From: SHXO01 sp964523885
Lineage (GTDB): Bacteria > Pseudomonadota > Gammaproteobacteria > Burkholderiales > SHXO01
Direction of reading: 5' to 3'
DNA: 64,000 nucleotides
Assembly: GCA_964523885.1 (NCBI GenBank)
Contig: CAZFYX010000116.1
Location: forward strand, 24,516 to 88,515
The translations under genes and the position numbers were made by a program. This document shows, piece after piece, positions 10,098 to 22,855 of this stretch; within the stretch, counting starts at the first letter, position 1, and each line of letters begins with the position of its first letter. The notes beneath the pieces were generated by a model, which did no database searches, had not been told where the DNA came from, and was given only the letters and a program-made list of their open reading frames with translations.

Positions 10098-10550
10098 TTG
10101 AACCCTCGTAGACCCCTGCAGCGCGGTGCGCGCCTGGTCATTGCGCTGGTCGCCTGCCTGGCGCTGTCGGCCTGCTTCCTCACGCCCTACAAGATCGAGA
10201 TCCAGCAGGGCAACTACATCGATCCGGCGCTGATCGCCCGGCTCAAGCCCGGGATGACGAGGTCCCAGGTGCGCTTCCTCCTGGGTACGCCGCTGCTCAC
10301 CGATCCCTTCCATCCCGAGCGCTGGGACTACATGTTCATGGACCGCAAGGAGGGCAAGCTGGTTCAGGAGCGCAGGCTCACGCTTTGGTTCGAGGGCGAC
10401 AGCCTCCAGCGCGCCGTGACCGACGTGCCGGCCCAGGAACCGGCCACTGCCGCTGCACCAGGGAACGTGGCCACCCCGGCGCGCGCTGCTGCGCCGGCCA
10501 ATGGCGACGGCCCGGGCAACACCGGCCAGAGCGGCGCGCGCCCACAGTGA
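10098..10550 (+). CDS. bamE: Outer membrane assembly lipoprotein BamE
   Basis: Lipoprotein subunit of the Bam beta-barrel assembly machine in the outer membrane. A signal segment LVIALVACLALSAC carries the lipobox with its Cys. The BamE fold signature follows (YKIEIQQGNYIDPALIARL, then KPGMTRSQVRFLLGTP and a HPERWDYMF stretch). A Pro/Ala-rich tail of about 45 residues is added. Start choice is uncertain: no good ATG precedes the signal peptide, so I used the in-frame TTG at 10098 (150 residues); CTG at 10089 or an upstream ATG at 9948 are alternatives. Confidence 0.9.
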   Translation: MNPRRPLQRGARLVIALVACLALSACFLTPYKIEIQQGNYIDPALIARLKPGMTRSQVRFLLGTPLLTDPFHPERWDYMFMDRKEGKLVQERRLTLWFEGDSLQRAVTDVPAQEPATAAAPGNVATPARAAAPANGDGPGNTGQSGARPQ

Positions 10551-10566
10551 ACCCCAGCGAGGAGTC

Positions 10567-11376
10567 ATGAGCCTGCTACGAGTTGCCATCGCTGGCAGCA
10601 CCGGCCGGATGGGCCGCGCGCTGCTGGAAGCCGTCTTCCAGTCTGCCGATCTGCGCCTGCACGCGGCGCTCGAGCGTTCCGACAGCCCCCTGCTCGGCAA
10701 GGACGCGGGCGAACTGCTCGGCGCACCCTGCGGCGTGCGCATTTCCGCGGACGTCGACCAGTCCCTCGCCGGCGCCCACGTCCTGATCGACTTCACCCGC
10801 CCCGAGGGCACGATGAGCCATCTCGCCGCCTGCCGGCGCCACGGGGTGAAGATGGTCATCGGCACCACCGGGTTGACGGCCGAGCACAAGGCCGGCATCG
10901 CGGCCGCCGCGGCCGACCTGGCCATCGTGCAGGCGCCCAACATGAGCGTGGGCGTGACGCTGCTGCTCCAACTGCTCGACACCGCGGCCCGCGTGCTGAA
11001 CGAGGGCTACGACATCGAGATCATCGAAGCGCACCACCGGCACAAGGTGGATGCGCCCTCCGGCACGGCGCTGCGCATGGGCGAGGTCATCGCCGCAGCG
11101 CTCGGCCGCGACCTCGGCCAGGTCGCCGTGTATGGCCGCGAGGGCGTGACCGGGGAACGCACGCCTTCCACGATCGGCTTCGCCACCGTGCGCGGGGGCG
11201 ACATCGTCGGCGACCACACGGCGTTGTTCGCCGGCGTCGGCGAGCGGGTCGAGATCACGCACAAGGCGAGCAGCCGCGCCACCTTCGCCGTCGGCGCCCT
11301 GCGCGCCGCCCGCTTCCTGGCCGACAAGCCGAACGGGCTGTACGACATGCGCGATGTGCTGGGGCTGAAGGCTTAG
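10567..11376 (+). CDS. dapB: 4-hydroxy-tetrahydrodipicolinate reductase
   Basis: NAD(P)H-dependent reductase in the lysine and meso-diaminopimelate pathway, 269 residues. N-terminal nucleotide-binding GSTGRMG (residues 10-16), GTTG in VIGTTGL, and the catalytic and substrate motif EAHHRHKVDAPSGTA. It starts at ATG 10567, seven bases or fewer after AGGAG; a longer frame from 10501 overlaps bamE and is not needed. It lies 16 bases after bamE. The long gap downstream holds repeat B3 and the carA promoter. Confidence 0.97.
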   Translation: MSLLRVAIAGSTGRMGRALLEAVFQSADLRLHAALERSDSPLLGKDAGELLGAPCGVRISADVDQSLAGAHVLIDFTRPEGTMSHLAACRRHGVKMVIGTTGLTAEHKAGIAAAAADLAIVQAPNMSVGVTLLLQLLDTAARVLNEGYDIEIIEAHHRHKVDAPSGTALRMGEVIAAALGRDLGQVAVYGREGVTGERTPSTIGFATVRGGDIVGDHTALFAGVGERVEITHKASSRATFAVGALRAARFLADKPNGLYDMRDVLGLKA

Positions 11377-11395
11377 CTGCCTTTCACTGCCTGCT

Positions 11396-11565
11396 GCAAC
11401 CGCGGAGGCGCAGAGGCACAAAGGACCGCGGAGCAGAGCCCTCCGTCTGGTACATACCGCCGGCCTGAGCCCGCCCTACGTGCGGGCGCATCGGGTGCGA
11501 CAGCGGTCGCTCGGAAAGCATTTCTCTGTGCCTTTGGACCTCTGCGGTTGCCGTAGGGGGTAGGC
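11396..11565. repeat. Palindromic iteron element B3 (dapB/carA gap)
   Basis: The left arm 11396-11424 begins GCAACCGCGGAGGCGCAGAGG and contains GCACAAAGG; the right arm 11524-11551 ends CCTCTGCGGTTGC and contains GTGCCTTTGG. The right end continues GCCGTAGGGGGT as in B2. It occupies most of the 313-base gap between dapB and carA; the rest of the gap is the carA promoter and leader. Confidence 0.85.
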
Positions 11566-11573
11566 GGTGCGCC

Positions 11574-11603
11574 TTGCGGTGACCGGCCCCGGCCACATAT
11601 AAT
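11574..11603 (+). promoter_or_regulatory. Sigma-70 promoter of carA
   Basis: TTGCGG (11574-11579), an 18-base spacer and a perfect TATAAT (11598-11603). It lies just downstream of repeat B3 and predicts a leader of about 80 bases before the carA GTG. Confidence 0.7.
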
Positions 11604-11615
11604 GCACGGTTAGAC

Positions 11616-11647
11616 AAAGCGGGAGGCAGCGCCTTGCCGCTTTTCTT
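11616..11647 (+). terminator. Hairpin with U-tract in the carA leader (attenuator candidate)
   Basis: AAAGCGG (11616-11622) pairs with CCGCTTT (11637-11643) and AGGC with GCCT inside, with a 3-base loop; TTTTCTT overlaps and follows the stem. It lies between the promoter and the start of carA, so as an intrinsic terminator it would act before the gene. Pyrimidine or arginine control is inferred, not shown. Confidence 0.5.
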
Positions 11648-11689
11648 ACGCCCGTCGTTCGCAGCAGTCTGTTCCCAGGAGTCAGCGTC

Positions 11690-12823
11690 GTGTCCCAGTT
11701 CCCGCCCGCCCTGTTAGCCCTCGCGGACGGAACTGTTTTCCACGGCCAGGGCATCGGCGCCCAAGGCAGCAGCACCGGCGAGGTCGTGTTCAACACGGCG
11801 ATGACCGGCTACCAGGAGATCCTCACCGATCCCTCCTACTGCCGCCAGATCGTCACGCTGACCTATCCCCACATCGGCAACACGGGCGTGAACGCCGAGG
11901 ACGTCGAGTCGGCCAAGGTGCATGCCGCCGGCCTCGTGATCCGCGATCTGCCCATGCTGGCGAGCAACTGGCGCAGCGAGACCGACCTGTCCACCTACCT
12001 GCGCCGCGAGCAGGTGGTCGCCATTGCCGGGATCGACACCCGCAAGCTCACCCGGATCCTGCGCGAGAAGGGTGCCCAGGCGGGCTGCCTGATGGCCGGC
12101 CGGGTCGACGCGGCAGAGGCCGTCGCGCAGGCCCGGTCCTTCCCCGGCCTCGCGGGCATGGACCTCGCCAGGGTGGTCAGCTGTACCCAGCCCTACGCGT
12201 GGGACGAGACCGAGTGGGGGCTCGGCAAGGGCTACGGCAGCCAGGCTGCGCCGCGCTACCACGTGGTCGCGTTCGACTACGGCATCAAGCGCAACATCAT
12301 GCGCATGCTCGCCTCGCGCGGCTGCCGGCTGACGGTGCTGCCGGCGCAGACCGACGCGCGCGAGGTGCTGAAGCTGCAGCCCGATGGCGTGTTCCTGTCC
12401 AACGGTCCGGGCGATCCCGAGCCGTGCGACTACGCCATCCGTGCGATCCGCGAACTGCTCGACGCGGACATCCCGACCTTCGGCATCTGCCTGGGGCACC
12501 AGCTGCTCGGCCTGGCCAGCGGCGCTCGCACCGCGAAGATGAAGTTCGGCCACCACGGTGCGAACCATCCGGTGCAGGATCTCGACACCGGCCGCGTGAT
12601 GATCACCAGCCAGAACCACGGCTTCGCGGTCGACGCCGAAACCCTGCCAGGCAACTGCCGCGTCACGCACCGCTCGCTGTTCGACGGCACGCTGCAAGGC
12701 TTCGCCCGCACCGACAAGCCCGCGTTCTGCTTCCAGGGCCATCCGGAAGCGAGCCCGGGGCCGCACGACGTGGATTACCTGTTCGACCGGTTCATCGGTC
12801 TCATGCAGAAACAACATCGATGA
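11690..12823 (+). CDS. carA: Carbamoyl-phosphate synthase small subunit
   Basis: Glutamine amidotransferase subunit that supplies ammonia to CarB for arginine and pyrimidine synthesis, 377 residues. The N-terminal CarA domain has GEVVFNTAMTGYQEILTDPSY; the class I amidotransferase domain has the nucleophile Cys in FGICLGHQLLGLA, plus GHHGANHPV and the His and Glu in QGHPEASPGPHD. GTG start 7 bases after AGGAGT. It is followed within two bases by repeat A3 and then carB. Confidence 0.98.
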   Translation: MSQFPPALLALADGTVFHGQGIGAQGSSTGEVVFNTAMTGYQEILTDPSYCRQIVTLTYPHIGNTGVNAEDVESAKVHAAGLVIRDLPMLASNWRSETDLSTYLRREQVVAIAGIDTRKLTRILREKGAQAGCLMAGRVDAAEAVAQARSFPGLAGMDLARVVSCTQPYAWDETEWGLGKGYGSQAAPRYHVVAFDYGIKRNIMRMLASRGCRLTVLPAQTDAREVLKLQPDGVFLSNGPGDPEPCDYAIRAIRELLDADIPTFGICLGHQLLGLASGARTAKMKFGHHGANHPVQDLDTGRVMITSQNHGFAVDAETLPGNCRVTHRSLFDGTLQGFARTDKPAFCFQGHPEASPGPHDVDYLFDRFIGLMQKQHR

Positions 12824-12824
12824 C

Positions 12825-12917
12825 AGGCCCTAGGCCCTAGGCTCCAGACGCCAGGAAAGGCGCGGCGCACAGCGCCGCACGATCAATCTGGCGTCTAGTG
12901 CCTGGTGCCTAGTGCCT
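12825..12917. repeat. Palindromic iteron element A3 (carA/carB gap)
   Basis: The left arm holds AGGCCCTAGGCCCTAGG and CCAGACGCCAG; the core 12862-12878 is GCGGCGC-ACA-GCGCCGC; the right arm from 12889 holds CTGGCGTCTAG and iterated TGCCTGGTGCCTAGTGCC. It fills the gap between the two subunit genes and leaves only an A-run before the carB start, with no recognisable Shine-Dalgarno. Confidence 0.9.
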
Positions 12918-12924
12918 CAAAAAA

Positions 12925-16152
<3,228 letters not shown>

Positions 16153-16189
16153 CGCTGTCGCGGCGTGATAATCTAGGGTTTCTCGCACC

Positions 16190-16212
16190 GGCCCGCGGCT
16201 GTCTCGCGGGCC
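16190..16212 (+). terminator. 8-bp GC hairpin in the greA leader
   Basis: GGCCCGCG and CGCGGGCC pair perfectly around a 7-base loop, between the carB stop and greA. Only a weak pyrimidine stretch follows. It could be the carB terminator or a leader structure of greA; a GATAAT -10-like hexamer lies at 16167-16172 just before it. Confidence 0.4.
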
Positions 16213-16234
16213 GCTTCCATTAGAGGGGTTGAGG

Positions 16235-16708
16235 ATGAGGATTCCGTTGACGACAGCGGGCGCCGAAGCGCTCAAGGCTGAGCTGCACCAGCTGAAGACC
16301 GTCGCACGTCCCAACGTGATCCTGGCGATCCAGGAGGCGCGCTCGCACGGCGACCTGTCGGAGAACGCCGAGTATGACGCCGCCAAGGAGCGGCAGAGCT
16401 TCATCGAGGGACGCATCGCCGAGCTCGAGGGCAAGCTCTCCAACGCGCAGATCATCGATCCGTCCAGCATCGATTCGGACGGCCGCGTGGTGTTCGGCGC
16501 CACCGTCGAGCTGGAGGATTCCGACAGCGGCGACGTGGTGACCTACCAGATCGTCGGCGAGGACGAGGCCGACATCAAGCGCGGGAAGATCTCCAACAGC
16601 TCGCCGATCGGCCGGGCCCTGATCGGCAAGTACGCCGGCGACGTGGCGGAGGTGCAGGCGCCGGGCGGGTTGCGATCGTATGAGATCCTGGATGTGAAGT
16701 ATGTCTAG
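16235..16708 (+). CDS. greA: Transcription elongation factor GreA
   Basis: Rescues backtracked RNA polymerase by stimulating transcript cleavage; 157 residues. An N-terminal coiled coil (MRIPLTTAGAEALKAELHQL onward) has the acidic tip DLSENAEYDAAKE, and a C-terminal FKBP-like domain holds SPIGRALIGKYAGD. ATG 16235 chosen because it gives the family length and follows AGAGGGG; the TTG two codons earlier is in frame. The stop codon TAG is the first part of repeat C1. Confidence 0.97.
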   Translation: MRIPLTTAGAEALKAELHQLKTVARPNVILAIQEARSHGDLSENAEYDAAKERQSFIEGRIAELEGKLSNAQIIDPSSIDSDGRVVFGATVELEDSDSGDVVTYQIVGEDEADIKRGKISNSSPIGRALIGKYAGDVAEVQAPGGLRSYEILDVKYV

Positions 16709-16825
16709 AGGAAGGCTAGAGGCTAGAGGCGAGAGGCTAGAGGAGCGAGCGCGCACCCGCGCTCGCCGGCCGGGCACTCCTGACACCTGGTTTTCCTCTA
16801 GCCTCTAGCCTCTCGCCTCTAGCCT
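16705..16825. repeat. Palindromic iteron element C1 (greA/DUF4149 gap)
   Basis: Built of 7-base units TAGAGGC and GAGAGGC. The left arm 16713-16744 pairs with the right arm 16794-16825 with two mismatches in 32. The core 16745-16766 is GCGAGCGCG-CACC-CGCGCTCGC. The left end contains the greA stop codon and the right arm ends on the base before the ATG of the next gene, leaving no separate ribosome-binding site. Confidence 0.92.
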
Positions 16826-17287
16826 ATGGGTCGTGTCGCCGACGCCTTCCACGCCATCGCTGTCACGCTTTGGGCAGGTGCCCTGTGGGCCGTCGGGCTG
16901 CTCGTGGTGCCGACGCTGTTCGATGCGCTGCCCGATCGTCTCGTGGCGGCGCCGCTGAGCGCGCGCCTGTTCCTGTACGTGTCGGTGCTGGGGCTGATCT
17001 GCGCCGGCTACCTGCTGTTGTTCCGCGTGGTGCGCTTCGGCGGCCACGCCTTCCGGCAGGGGTTCTTCTGGGTGGTGGTGCTACTGACGCTGCTCACCGC
17101 CGCCGGTCAGTTCGGGGCCCAGGCCATCCTGCAAGCGGCCAGTGGCCAGGCGCTGGTGCACGACGTCATTTCGGGCGTGCTGCACGACCGGACGTCGGCC
17201 TGGCACGGCGTGGCGAGCGTGCTTTATCTGCTGCAGGCCGCGCTGGCCGTCGCGATGGTCCTCCTGCAGCAGAGCGCCCCCCGCTGA
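16826..17287 (+). CDS. DUF4149 family membrane protein
   Basis: 153 residues with about four hydrophobic segments (near 8-30, 47-66, 80-98 and 128-147), so an inner-membrane protein of unknown function. Sequence and position between greA and yhbY/rlmE match the DUF4149 family of betaproteobacteria. The ATG directly abuts repeat C1, so translation initiation has no usual SD. The last 122 bases overlap yhbY on the opposite strand. Confidence 0.8.
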   Translation: MGRVADAFHAIAVTLWAGALWAVGLLVVPTLFDALPDRLVAAPLSARLFLYVSVLGLICAGYLLLFRVVRFGGHAFRQGFFWVVVLLTLLTAAGQFGAQAILQAASGQALVHDVISGVLHDRTSAWHGVASVLYLLQAALAVAMVLLQQSAPR

Positions 17288-17630
17288 GCGGGCGCGCGGC
17301 CTTCTTGCGCGCCGCCTGCCGGCCCAACGGTGCGGCGGGCGGCGGCTCCGCCGGCTTCTCCGGGTTCTCCCGGTACAGCACCAGCGTCTTGCCGATGTGC
17401 TGCACCGGCGCTGCCTCCAGGGCGGAACAGATCTGCGTGAAGTACGCTTCGCGTTCCTCGCGCTCGTCGCTGGCCACCTTGACCTTGATCAGCTCGTGGC
17501 TCTTCAGGTTGGCGTCGATCTCGCGCAGCACGGCCTCCGTCAGGCCCTTGCCGCCGATGAGCACGACGGGATTGAGGGGATGCGCGCGGGCCTTCAGCGC
17601 CTTGCGCTGGGCAGGGGAGAGCTCGGTCAT
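17166..17630 (-). CDS. yhbY: Ribosome assembly RNA-binding protein YhbY (CRS1-YhbY/CRM domain)
   Basis: Small RNA-binding protein associated with pre-50S ribosome assembly. The core, about 97 residues, starts MTELSPAQRKALKARAHPLNP and contains the VVLIGGKGLTEAVL loop and the HELIKVKV region. A basic Ala/Pro/Arg tail of about 55 residues (AARKKAARPLSGG and further Arg/Pro runs) is added, giving 154 in total against about 100 in E. coli. The tail is antisense to the end of the DUF4149 gene. It is divergent from rlmE, a conserved pairing. Confidence 0.9.
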   Translation of the reverse strand: MTELSPAQRKALKARAHPLNPVVLIGGKGLTEAVLREIDANLKSHELIKVKVASDEREEREAYFTQICSALEAAPVQHIGKTLVLYRENPEKPAEPPPAAPLGRQAARKKAARPLSGGRSAAGGPSRRPARPAADKARSPRRARPTSGRAARPK

Positions 17631-17666
17631 GTCGGTCCGGATGGTTGATCCACGAGTGTACAGGTA

Positions 17667-18326
17667 ATGGCACGCAACAAGACCAGCAGGGCCTGGATCC
17701 ACGAGCACGTGACCGATCCGTACGTGCGCCAGGCGAAGCAGGAGGGGTACCGCTCGCGCGCCGCCTACAAGCTGCGCGAGCTGGCCCAGCAGGACCGGCT
17801 GATCCGCCCCGGGATGGTGGTGGTCGACCTCGGCAGCGCGCCGGGCGGGTGGTCCCAGGTCGCCGCCGAGCTGGCCGGTCCGAAAGGTCGGGTGCTCGCG
17901 GTCGATATATTGGACATGCAGCCGTTGGCCGGAGTCGAGTTCATCCAGGGGGATTTCCGCGAGGACGGACCGTTGCAGGTGCTGGAGAGCAGGCTGGCCG
18001 GCGCGAGAATCGACCTTGTACTCAGCGACATGGCACCCAATCTGTCCGGCATCGGCATGGTGGACCAGGCGCGCAGTGCACACCTCGCCGAGCTGGCCCT
18101 GGAGTTCGCGCTCAAGTGGCTGAAACCGGAAGGGAATCTGCTGGTCAAAGCGTTTCAGGGCGAGGCCTACAACGCGCTGCGCGAGCAGATGCGCGGGCAT
18201 TTCGGCCAGGTCCTGACGCGCAAGCCGGCCGCCTCCCGCAGCCGCAGCGCGGAAATGTATCTGCTGGCGAGGGGATTGAAGGACGGTCAAAGCGCTAGTC
18301 CCGGCGCCCCCGCCCCTTTAGAATGA
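17667..18326 (+). CDS. rlmE: 23S rRNA 2'-O-ribose methyltransferase RlmE (FtsJ/RrmJ)
   Basis: SAM-dependent methyltransferase acting on U2552 of 23S rRNA; 219 residues. N-terminal RSRAAYKLRE with the catalytic Lys, the SAM-binding VVDLGSAPGGWSQVA, DMAPN with the catalytic Asp, LLVKAFQG with the second Lys, and SRSAEMYLL with the Glu, which completes the K-D-K-E set. It is followed 46 bases later by ftsH, as in E. coli. Confidence 0.97.
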   Translation: MARNKTSRAWIHEHVTDPYVRQAKQEGYRSRAAYKLRELAQQDRLIRPGMVVVDLGSAPGGWSQVAAELAGPKGRVLAVDILDMQPLAGVEFIQGDFREDGPLQVLESRLAGARIDLVLSDMAPNLSGIGMVDQARSAHLAELALEFALKWLKPEGNLLVKAFQGEAYNALREQMRGHFGQVLTRKPAASRSRSAEMYLLARGLKDGQSASPGAPAPLE

Positions 18327-18372
18327 ACGGGACACCTTCTTTGCGTGGCGCCCTGCGGGGCGAGGAGCAATC

Positions 18373-20268
18373 TTGAACAATCTGATCAAGAACGTCGCCA
18401 TCTGGTTGGTCATCGCCCTGGTCCTGATGACCGTGTTCAACCAGTTCAGCGCGCGCCAGGCGCCGCAGAAGGCGATGGACTACTCCCAGTTCATCGAGGA
18501 GGTGAAGCAGGGCCACGTGGCCAAGGTCACGATCGAGGGTCGCGTGCTCAAGGGTGTCAAGACCACCGGCGAGAAGTTCAGCACCTATTCGCCCTCCGAC
18601 CCCTGGATGGTGAGCGACCTGCTCAAGGCCGGCGTCATCATCGAGGCCAAGCCCGAGGAGGAGCCCTCGCTCCTCATGAACATCTTCGTATCCTGGTTCC
18701 CCATGCTGCTGCTCATCGGCGTGTGGATCTTCTTCATGCGCCAGATGCAGGGCGGGGGCCGCGGCGGGGCGTTCTCGTTCGGCAAGAGCCGCGCGCGCAT
18801 GCTCGACGAGAGCAACAACACCATCACCTTCGCCGACGTCGCCGGCTGCGAGGAGGCCAAGGAGGAGGTCAAGGAGCTGGTCGAGTTCCTGCGCGACCCG
18901 AGCAAGTTCCAGAAGCTGGGCGGGCGCATCCCGCGCGGCGTCCTGATGGTCGGCAGTCCCGGTACCGGCAAGACGCTGCTGGCCAAGGCCATCGCCGGCG
19001 AGGCGAAGGTGCCCTTCTTCAGCATCTCGGGCTCCGACTTCGTGGAGATGTTCGTGGGCGTGGGCGCGGCCCGGGTGCGCGACATGTTCGACCAGGCCAA
19101 GAAGCACGCCCCCTGCATCGTGTTCATCGACGAGATCGATGCGGTCGGCCGCCAGCGCGGCGCCGGCCTGGGCGGCGGCAACGATGAGCGCGAGCAGACC
19201 CTCAACCAGCTGCTGGTCGAGATGGACGGCTTCGAGGGCAACTCGGGCGTGATCGTGATCGCCGCGACCAACCGGCCGGACGTGCTCGACCCCGCGCTGC
19301 TGCGCCCGGGCCGCTTCGACCGCCAGGTGGTCGTGCCGCTGCCCGACATCCGCGGCCGTGAGCAGATCATCAACGTGCACATGCGCAAGGTGCCGGTGGC
19401 CCCCGACGTGCGGCCGGATATCCTCGCGCGCGGCACCCCCGGCTTCTCGGGTGCCGACCTGGCCAACCTGGTCAACGAGGCGGCGCTGTTCGCCGCCCGC
19501 GGCAACAAGCGCCTGGTCGACATGGACGACTTCGAGCGCGCGAAGGACAAGATCATCATGGGCGCCGAGCGGCGCTCCATCGTGATGCCCGAACACGAGC
19601 GCAGGAACACCGCGTACCACGAGTCCGGCCATGCCATCGTCGCCAAGCTGCTCACCAAGACCGACCCGGTGCACAAGGTGACCATCATCCCGCGCGGGCG
19701 CGCGCTGGGCGTGACCATGCAGCTGCCCGAGCAGGACCGCTACAGCATGGACCGCGAGCAGCTGCTGCAGAACATCTCGGTGCTGTTCGGCGGCCGCATC
19801 GCCGAGGAGCTGTTCATGGGCCAGATGACCACCGGGGCGTCGAACGACTTCGAGCGTGCCACCGAGATGGCCCGCCGCATGGTCACCCAGTGGGGCATGA
19901 GCGAGGCCCTCGGACCGATGGTGTACGGCGAGAACGAGGGCGAGGTCTTCCTGGGCCGCTCGATCACCACCCACAAGAACGTGTCCGAGGCGACGATGCA
20001 GCAGGTCGATGCAGAAATCCGCCGCATCATCGACCAGCAGTATGGCCTGGCGCGCAAGCTGCTCGAGGACAACCGCGACAAGGCCGAGGTGATGGCCAAG
20101 GCGCTGCTGGAATGGGAAACCATCGACGCCGACCAGATCGACGACATCATGGCCGGCAAGCCGCCGCGTCCGCCGAAGCCCTCGCCCAGCGTACCTCCGC
20201 CACCGCGCGACAGCGGACCGAGCGCTGCGGCACCGGCAGGCGGGACGCCGGCGCCGGAAAAAGGCTAG
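18373..20268 (+). CDS. ftsH: ATP-dependent zinc metalloprotease FtsH
   Basis: Membrane-anchored AAA protease that degrades membrane proteins, RpoH and LpxC; 631 residues. Two N-terminal transmembrane segments (about 5-24 and 100-120), Walker A GSPGTGKT, Walker B IVFIDEIDAVG, the SRH region ATNRPDVLDPALLRPGRFD and the zinc site HESGH. TTG start with GAGGAG 9 bases upstream. The C-terminal tail is Pro-rich. The TAG stop lies inside repeat C2, so the final GK-like residues come from the repeat edge. RpoH turnover links it to the sigma-32-type promoters found here. Confidence 0.98.
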   Translation: MNNLIKNVAIWLVIALVLMTVFNQFSARQAPQKAMDYSQFIEEVKQGHVAKVTIEGRVLKGVKTTGEKFSTYSPSDPWMVSDLLKAGVIIEAKPEEEPSLLMNIFVSWFPMLLLIGVWIFFMRQMQGGGRGGAFSFGKSRARMLDESNNTITFADVAGCEEAKEEVKELVEFLRDPSKFQKLGGRIPRGVLMVGSPGTGKTLLAKAIAGEAKVPFFSISGSDFVEMFVGVGAARVRDMFDQAKKHAPCIVFIDEIDAVGRQRGAGLGGGNDEREQTLNQLLVEMDGFEGNSGVIVIAATNRPDVLDPALLRPGRFDRQVVVPLPDIRGREQIINVHMRKVPVAPDVRPDILARGTPGFSGADLANLVNEAALFAARGNKRLVDMDDFERAKDKIIMGAERRSIVMPEHERRNTAYHESGHAIVAKLLTKTDPVHKVTIIPRGRALGVTMQLPEQDRYSMDREQLLQNISVLFGGRIAEELFMGQMTTGASNDFERATEMARRMVTQWGMSEALGPMVYGENEGEVFLGRSITTHKNVSEATMQQVDAEIRRIIDQQYGLARKLLEDNRDKAEVMAKALLEWETIDADQIDDIMAGKPPRPPKPSPSVPPPPRDSGPSAAAPAGGTPAPEKG

Positions 20269-20415
20269 AGGCTAGGCGAGAGGCAAGAGGCTAGAGGCCA
20301 GAGAAACGGGGGCAGCGCAGCTGCCCCCGCTTCGTTTGGCCCGCCACATCCACGCGTTCCAGCCTCATTCACCATGACCACTGTCGCGTCTTGCCCCTTG
20401 CCTCTCGCCTCTCGC
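20263..20415. repeat. Palindromic iteron element C2 (ftsH end to folP start)
   Basis: The left arm 20263-20302 has units GGCTAGA, GGCGAGA and GGCAAGA; the centre is a perfect 10-bp hairpin CGGGGGCAGC-GCA-GCTGCCCCCG (20307-20329) followed by CTTCGTTT, which could also end transcription. The right arm 20390-20415 (GCCCCTTGCCTCTCGCCTCTC) lies inside the folP frame, codons 6 to 14. The left end contains the ftsH stop. Confidence 0.85.
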
Positions 20416-21251
20416 CCGGGCCAGCTTCGCGCCGGCCGCTTCAGCCTCTCCCTCGACCGCCCCCTGATCATGGGCGTGGTCAACGTGACGCCGGACTCCT
20501 TCTCCGACGGCGGTCGCTTCCTCGACACCGAACGCGCCATCGCGCACGCCGCTCAATTGATCGAGGAGGGGGCCGACATCCTCGATGTCGGCGGCGAATC
20601 CACCCGGCCCGGTGCTGCGCCGGTGGGCGCACAGGAGGAGGCGGACCGCGTGCTGCCCGTCCTGGAGGCGCTCGCCGATGCCGGCGTGCCGATCTCGATC
20701 GACACCCGCCATGCGCAGCTCATGCGGGCTGCGCTCGAGCGTGGCGCGAGCATGATCAACGACATCCAGGCGCTGACCGGGCCGGGCGCGCTGGATGCTG
20801 TACGCGAGTCCGATTGCGCGATCTGTCTCATGCACATGCAGGGCGAGCCCGGAACCATGCAGATGGCCCCCGCGTACACTGACGTGGTGAGTGAAGTGCA
20901 GGAGTTCCTGCGCACGCGCATCGATGCCTGCATCGATGCCGGCATCGCGCGCGAGCGACTGGTGATCGATCCGGGCATCGGCTTCGGCAAGACCGCCCGC
21001 CACAACCTCGAGCTGTTGCGCGGGTTGTGCCGACTGTCAGAGTTGTGTTTACCCATCTTGATCGGACTCTCGCGCAAGGCGCTGTTGGGTAGAATCACCG
21101 GCCGTGACGTGAACAACCGGCTCGCAGGCAGCGTGAGCGCCGCGGTGCTCGCGGCAGAGCGCGGCGCCGCGATCGTGCGAGTCCACGACGTTGCTGCGAC
21201 TCGCGACGCGTTGCTCGTCCTGCGTGCGGTCACTGACGAGAGCTACGAGCC

Positions 21252-21255
<4 letters not shown>
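20374..21255 (+). CDS. folP: Dihydropteroate synthase
   Basis: Condenses pABA with the pterin pyrophosphate in folate synthesis; target of sulfonamides. 293 residues. Conserved MGVVNVTPDSFSDGG, DVGGESTRPGA, SIDTR, NDIQ and DPGIGFGK, and a C-terminal RVHDV. With the only ATG available (20374), residues 6-14 are encoded by the right arm of repeat C2; a TTG at codon 9 is an alternative start. It overlaps glmM by four bases (ATGA), giving the ftsH-folP-glmM order known from enterobacteria. Confidence 0.96.
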
Positions 21256-22613
<1,358 letters not shown>

Positions 22614-22690
22614 ACCGGCCGGGCTGCCACTCCCCGGTCCCCCGACGCCGATTTCCCCCTCCTGGCGCATGCCGGTGGTCTGGTCGGCAG

Positions 22691-22717
22691 ATCCCGGACG
22701 AGGCCGGGATTGTTGTG
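22691..22717 (+). terminator. Terminator-like hairpin after glmM
   Basis: ATCCCGG and CCGGGAT pair around a 6-base loop and are followed by TGTTGTG. Modest stem and a poor U-tract. It separates glmM from the pst promoter region. Confidence 0.45.
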
Positions 22718-22782
22718 CAAGTCATTAATCCGGAAGAATAACTTTCGGTCGCCCGCGTTCGCGGGGTGGCGGCGGTTCATTG

Positions 22783-22814
22783 CTGCAATGTGACCGCAAC
22801 ATTTCGTCGATAAA
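22783..22814 (+). promoter_or_regulatory. Candidate Pho box and -10 of pstS
   Basis: CTGCAAT-GTGA-CCGCAAC (22783-22800) has the 7-4-7 geometry of a PhoB box, with partial matches to CTGTCAT in each half. GATAAA (22809-22814) could be the -10, at a distance suited to PhoB activation. Half-site matches are only 5 and 4 of 7, so this is tentative. Confidence 0.45.
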
Positions 22815-22855
22815 CTCCCGCCGTCATCCAGCCCTGTCAGTCCGAGGAGTTTTCC

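Noticed and set aside
22821..22842. Second Pho box (CCGTCAT and CTGTCAG) before pstS
   Set aside because: The half sites are 13 bases apart instead of 11, and lie downstream of the -10 candidate.
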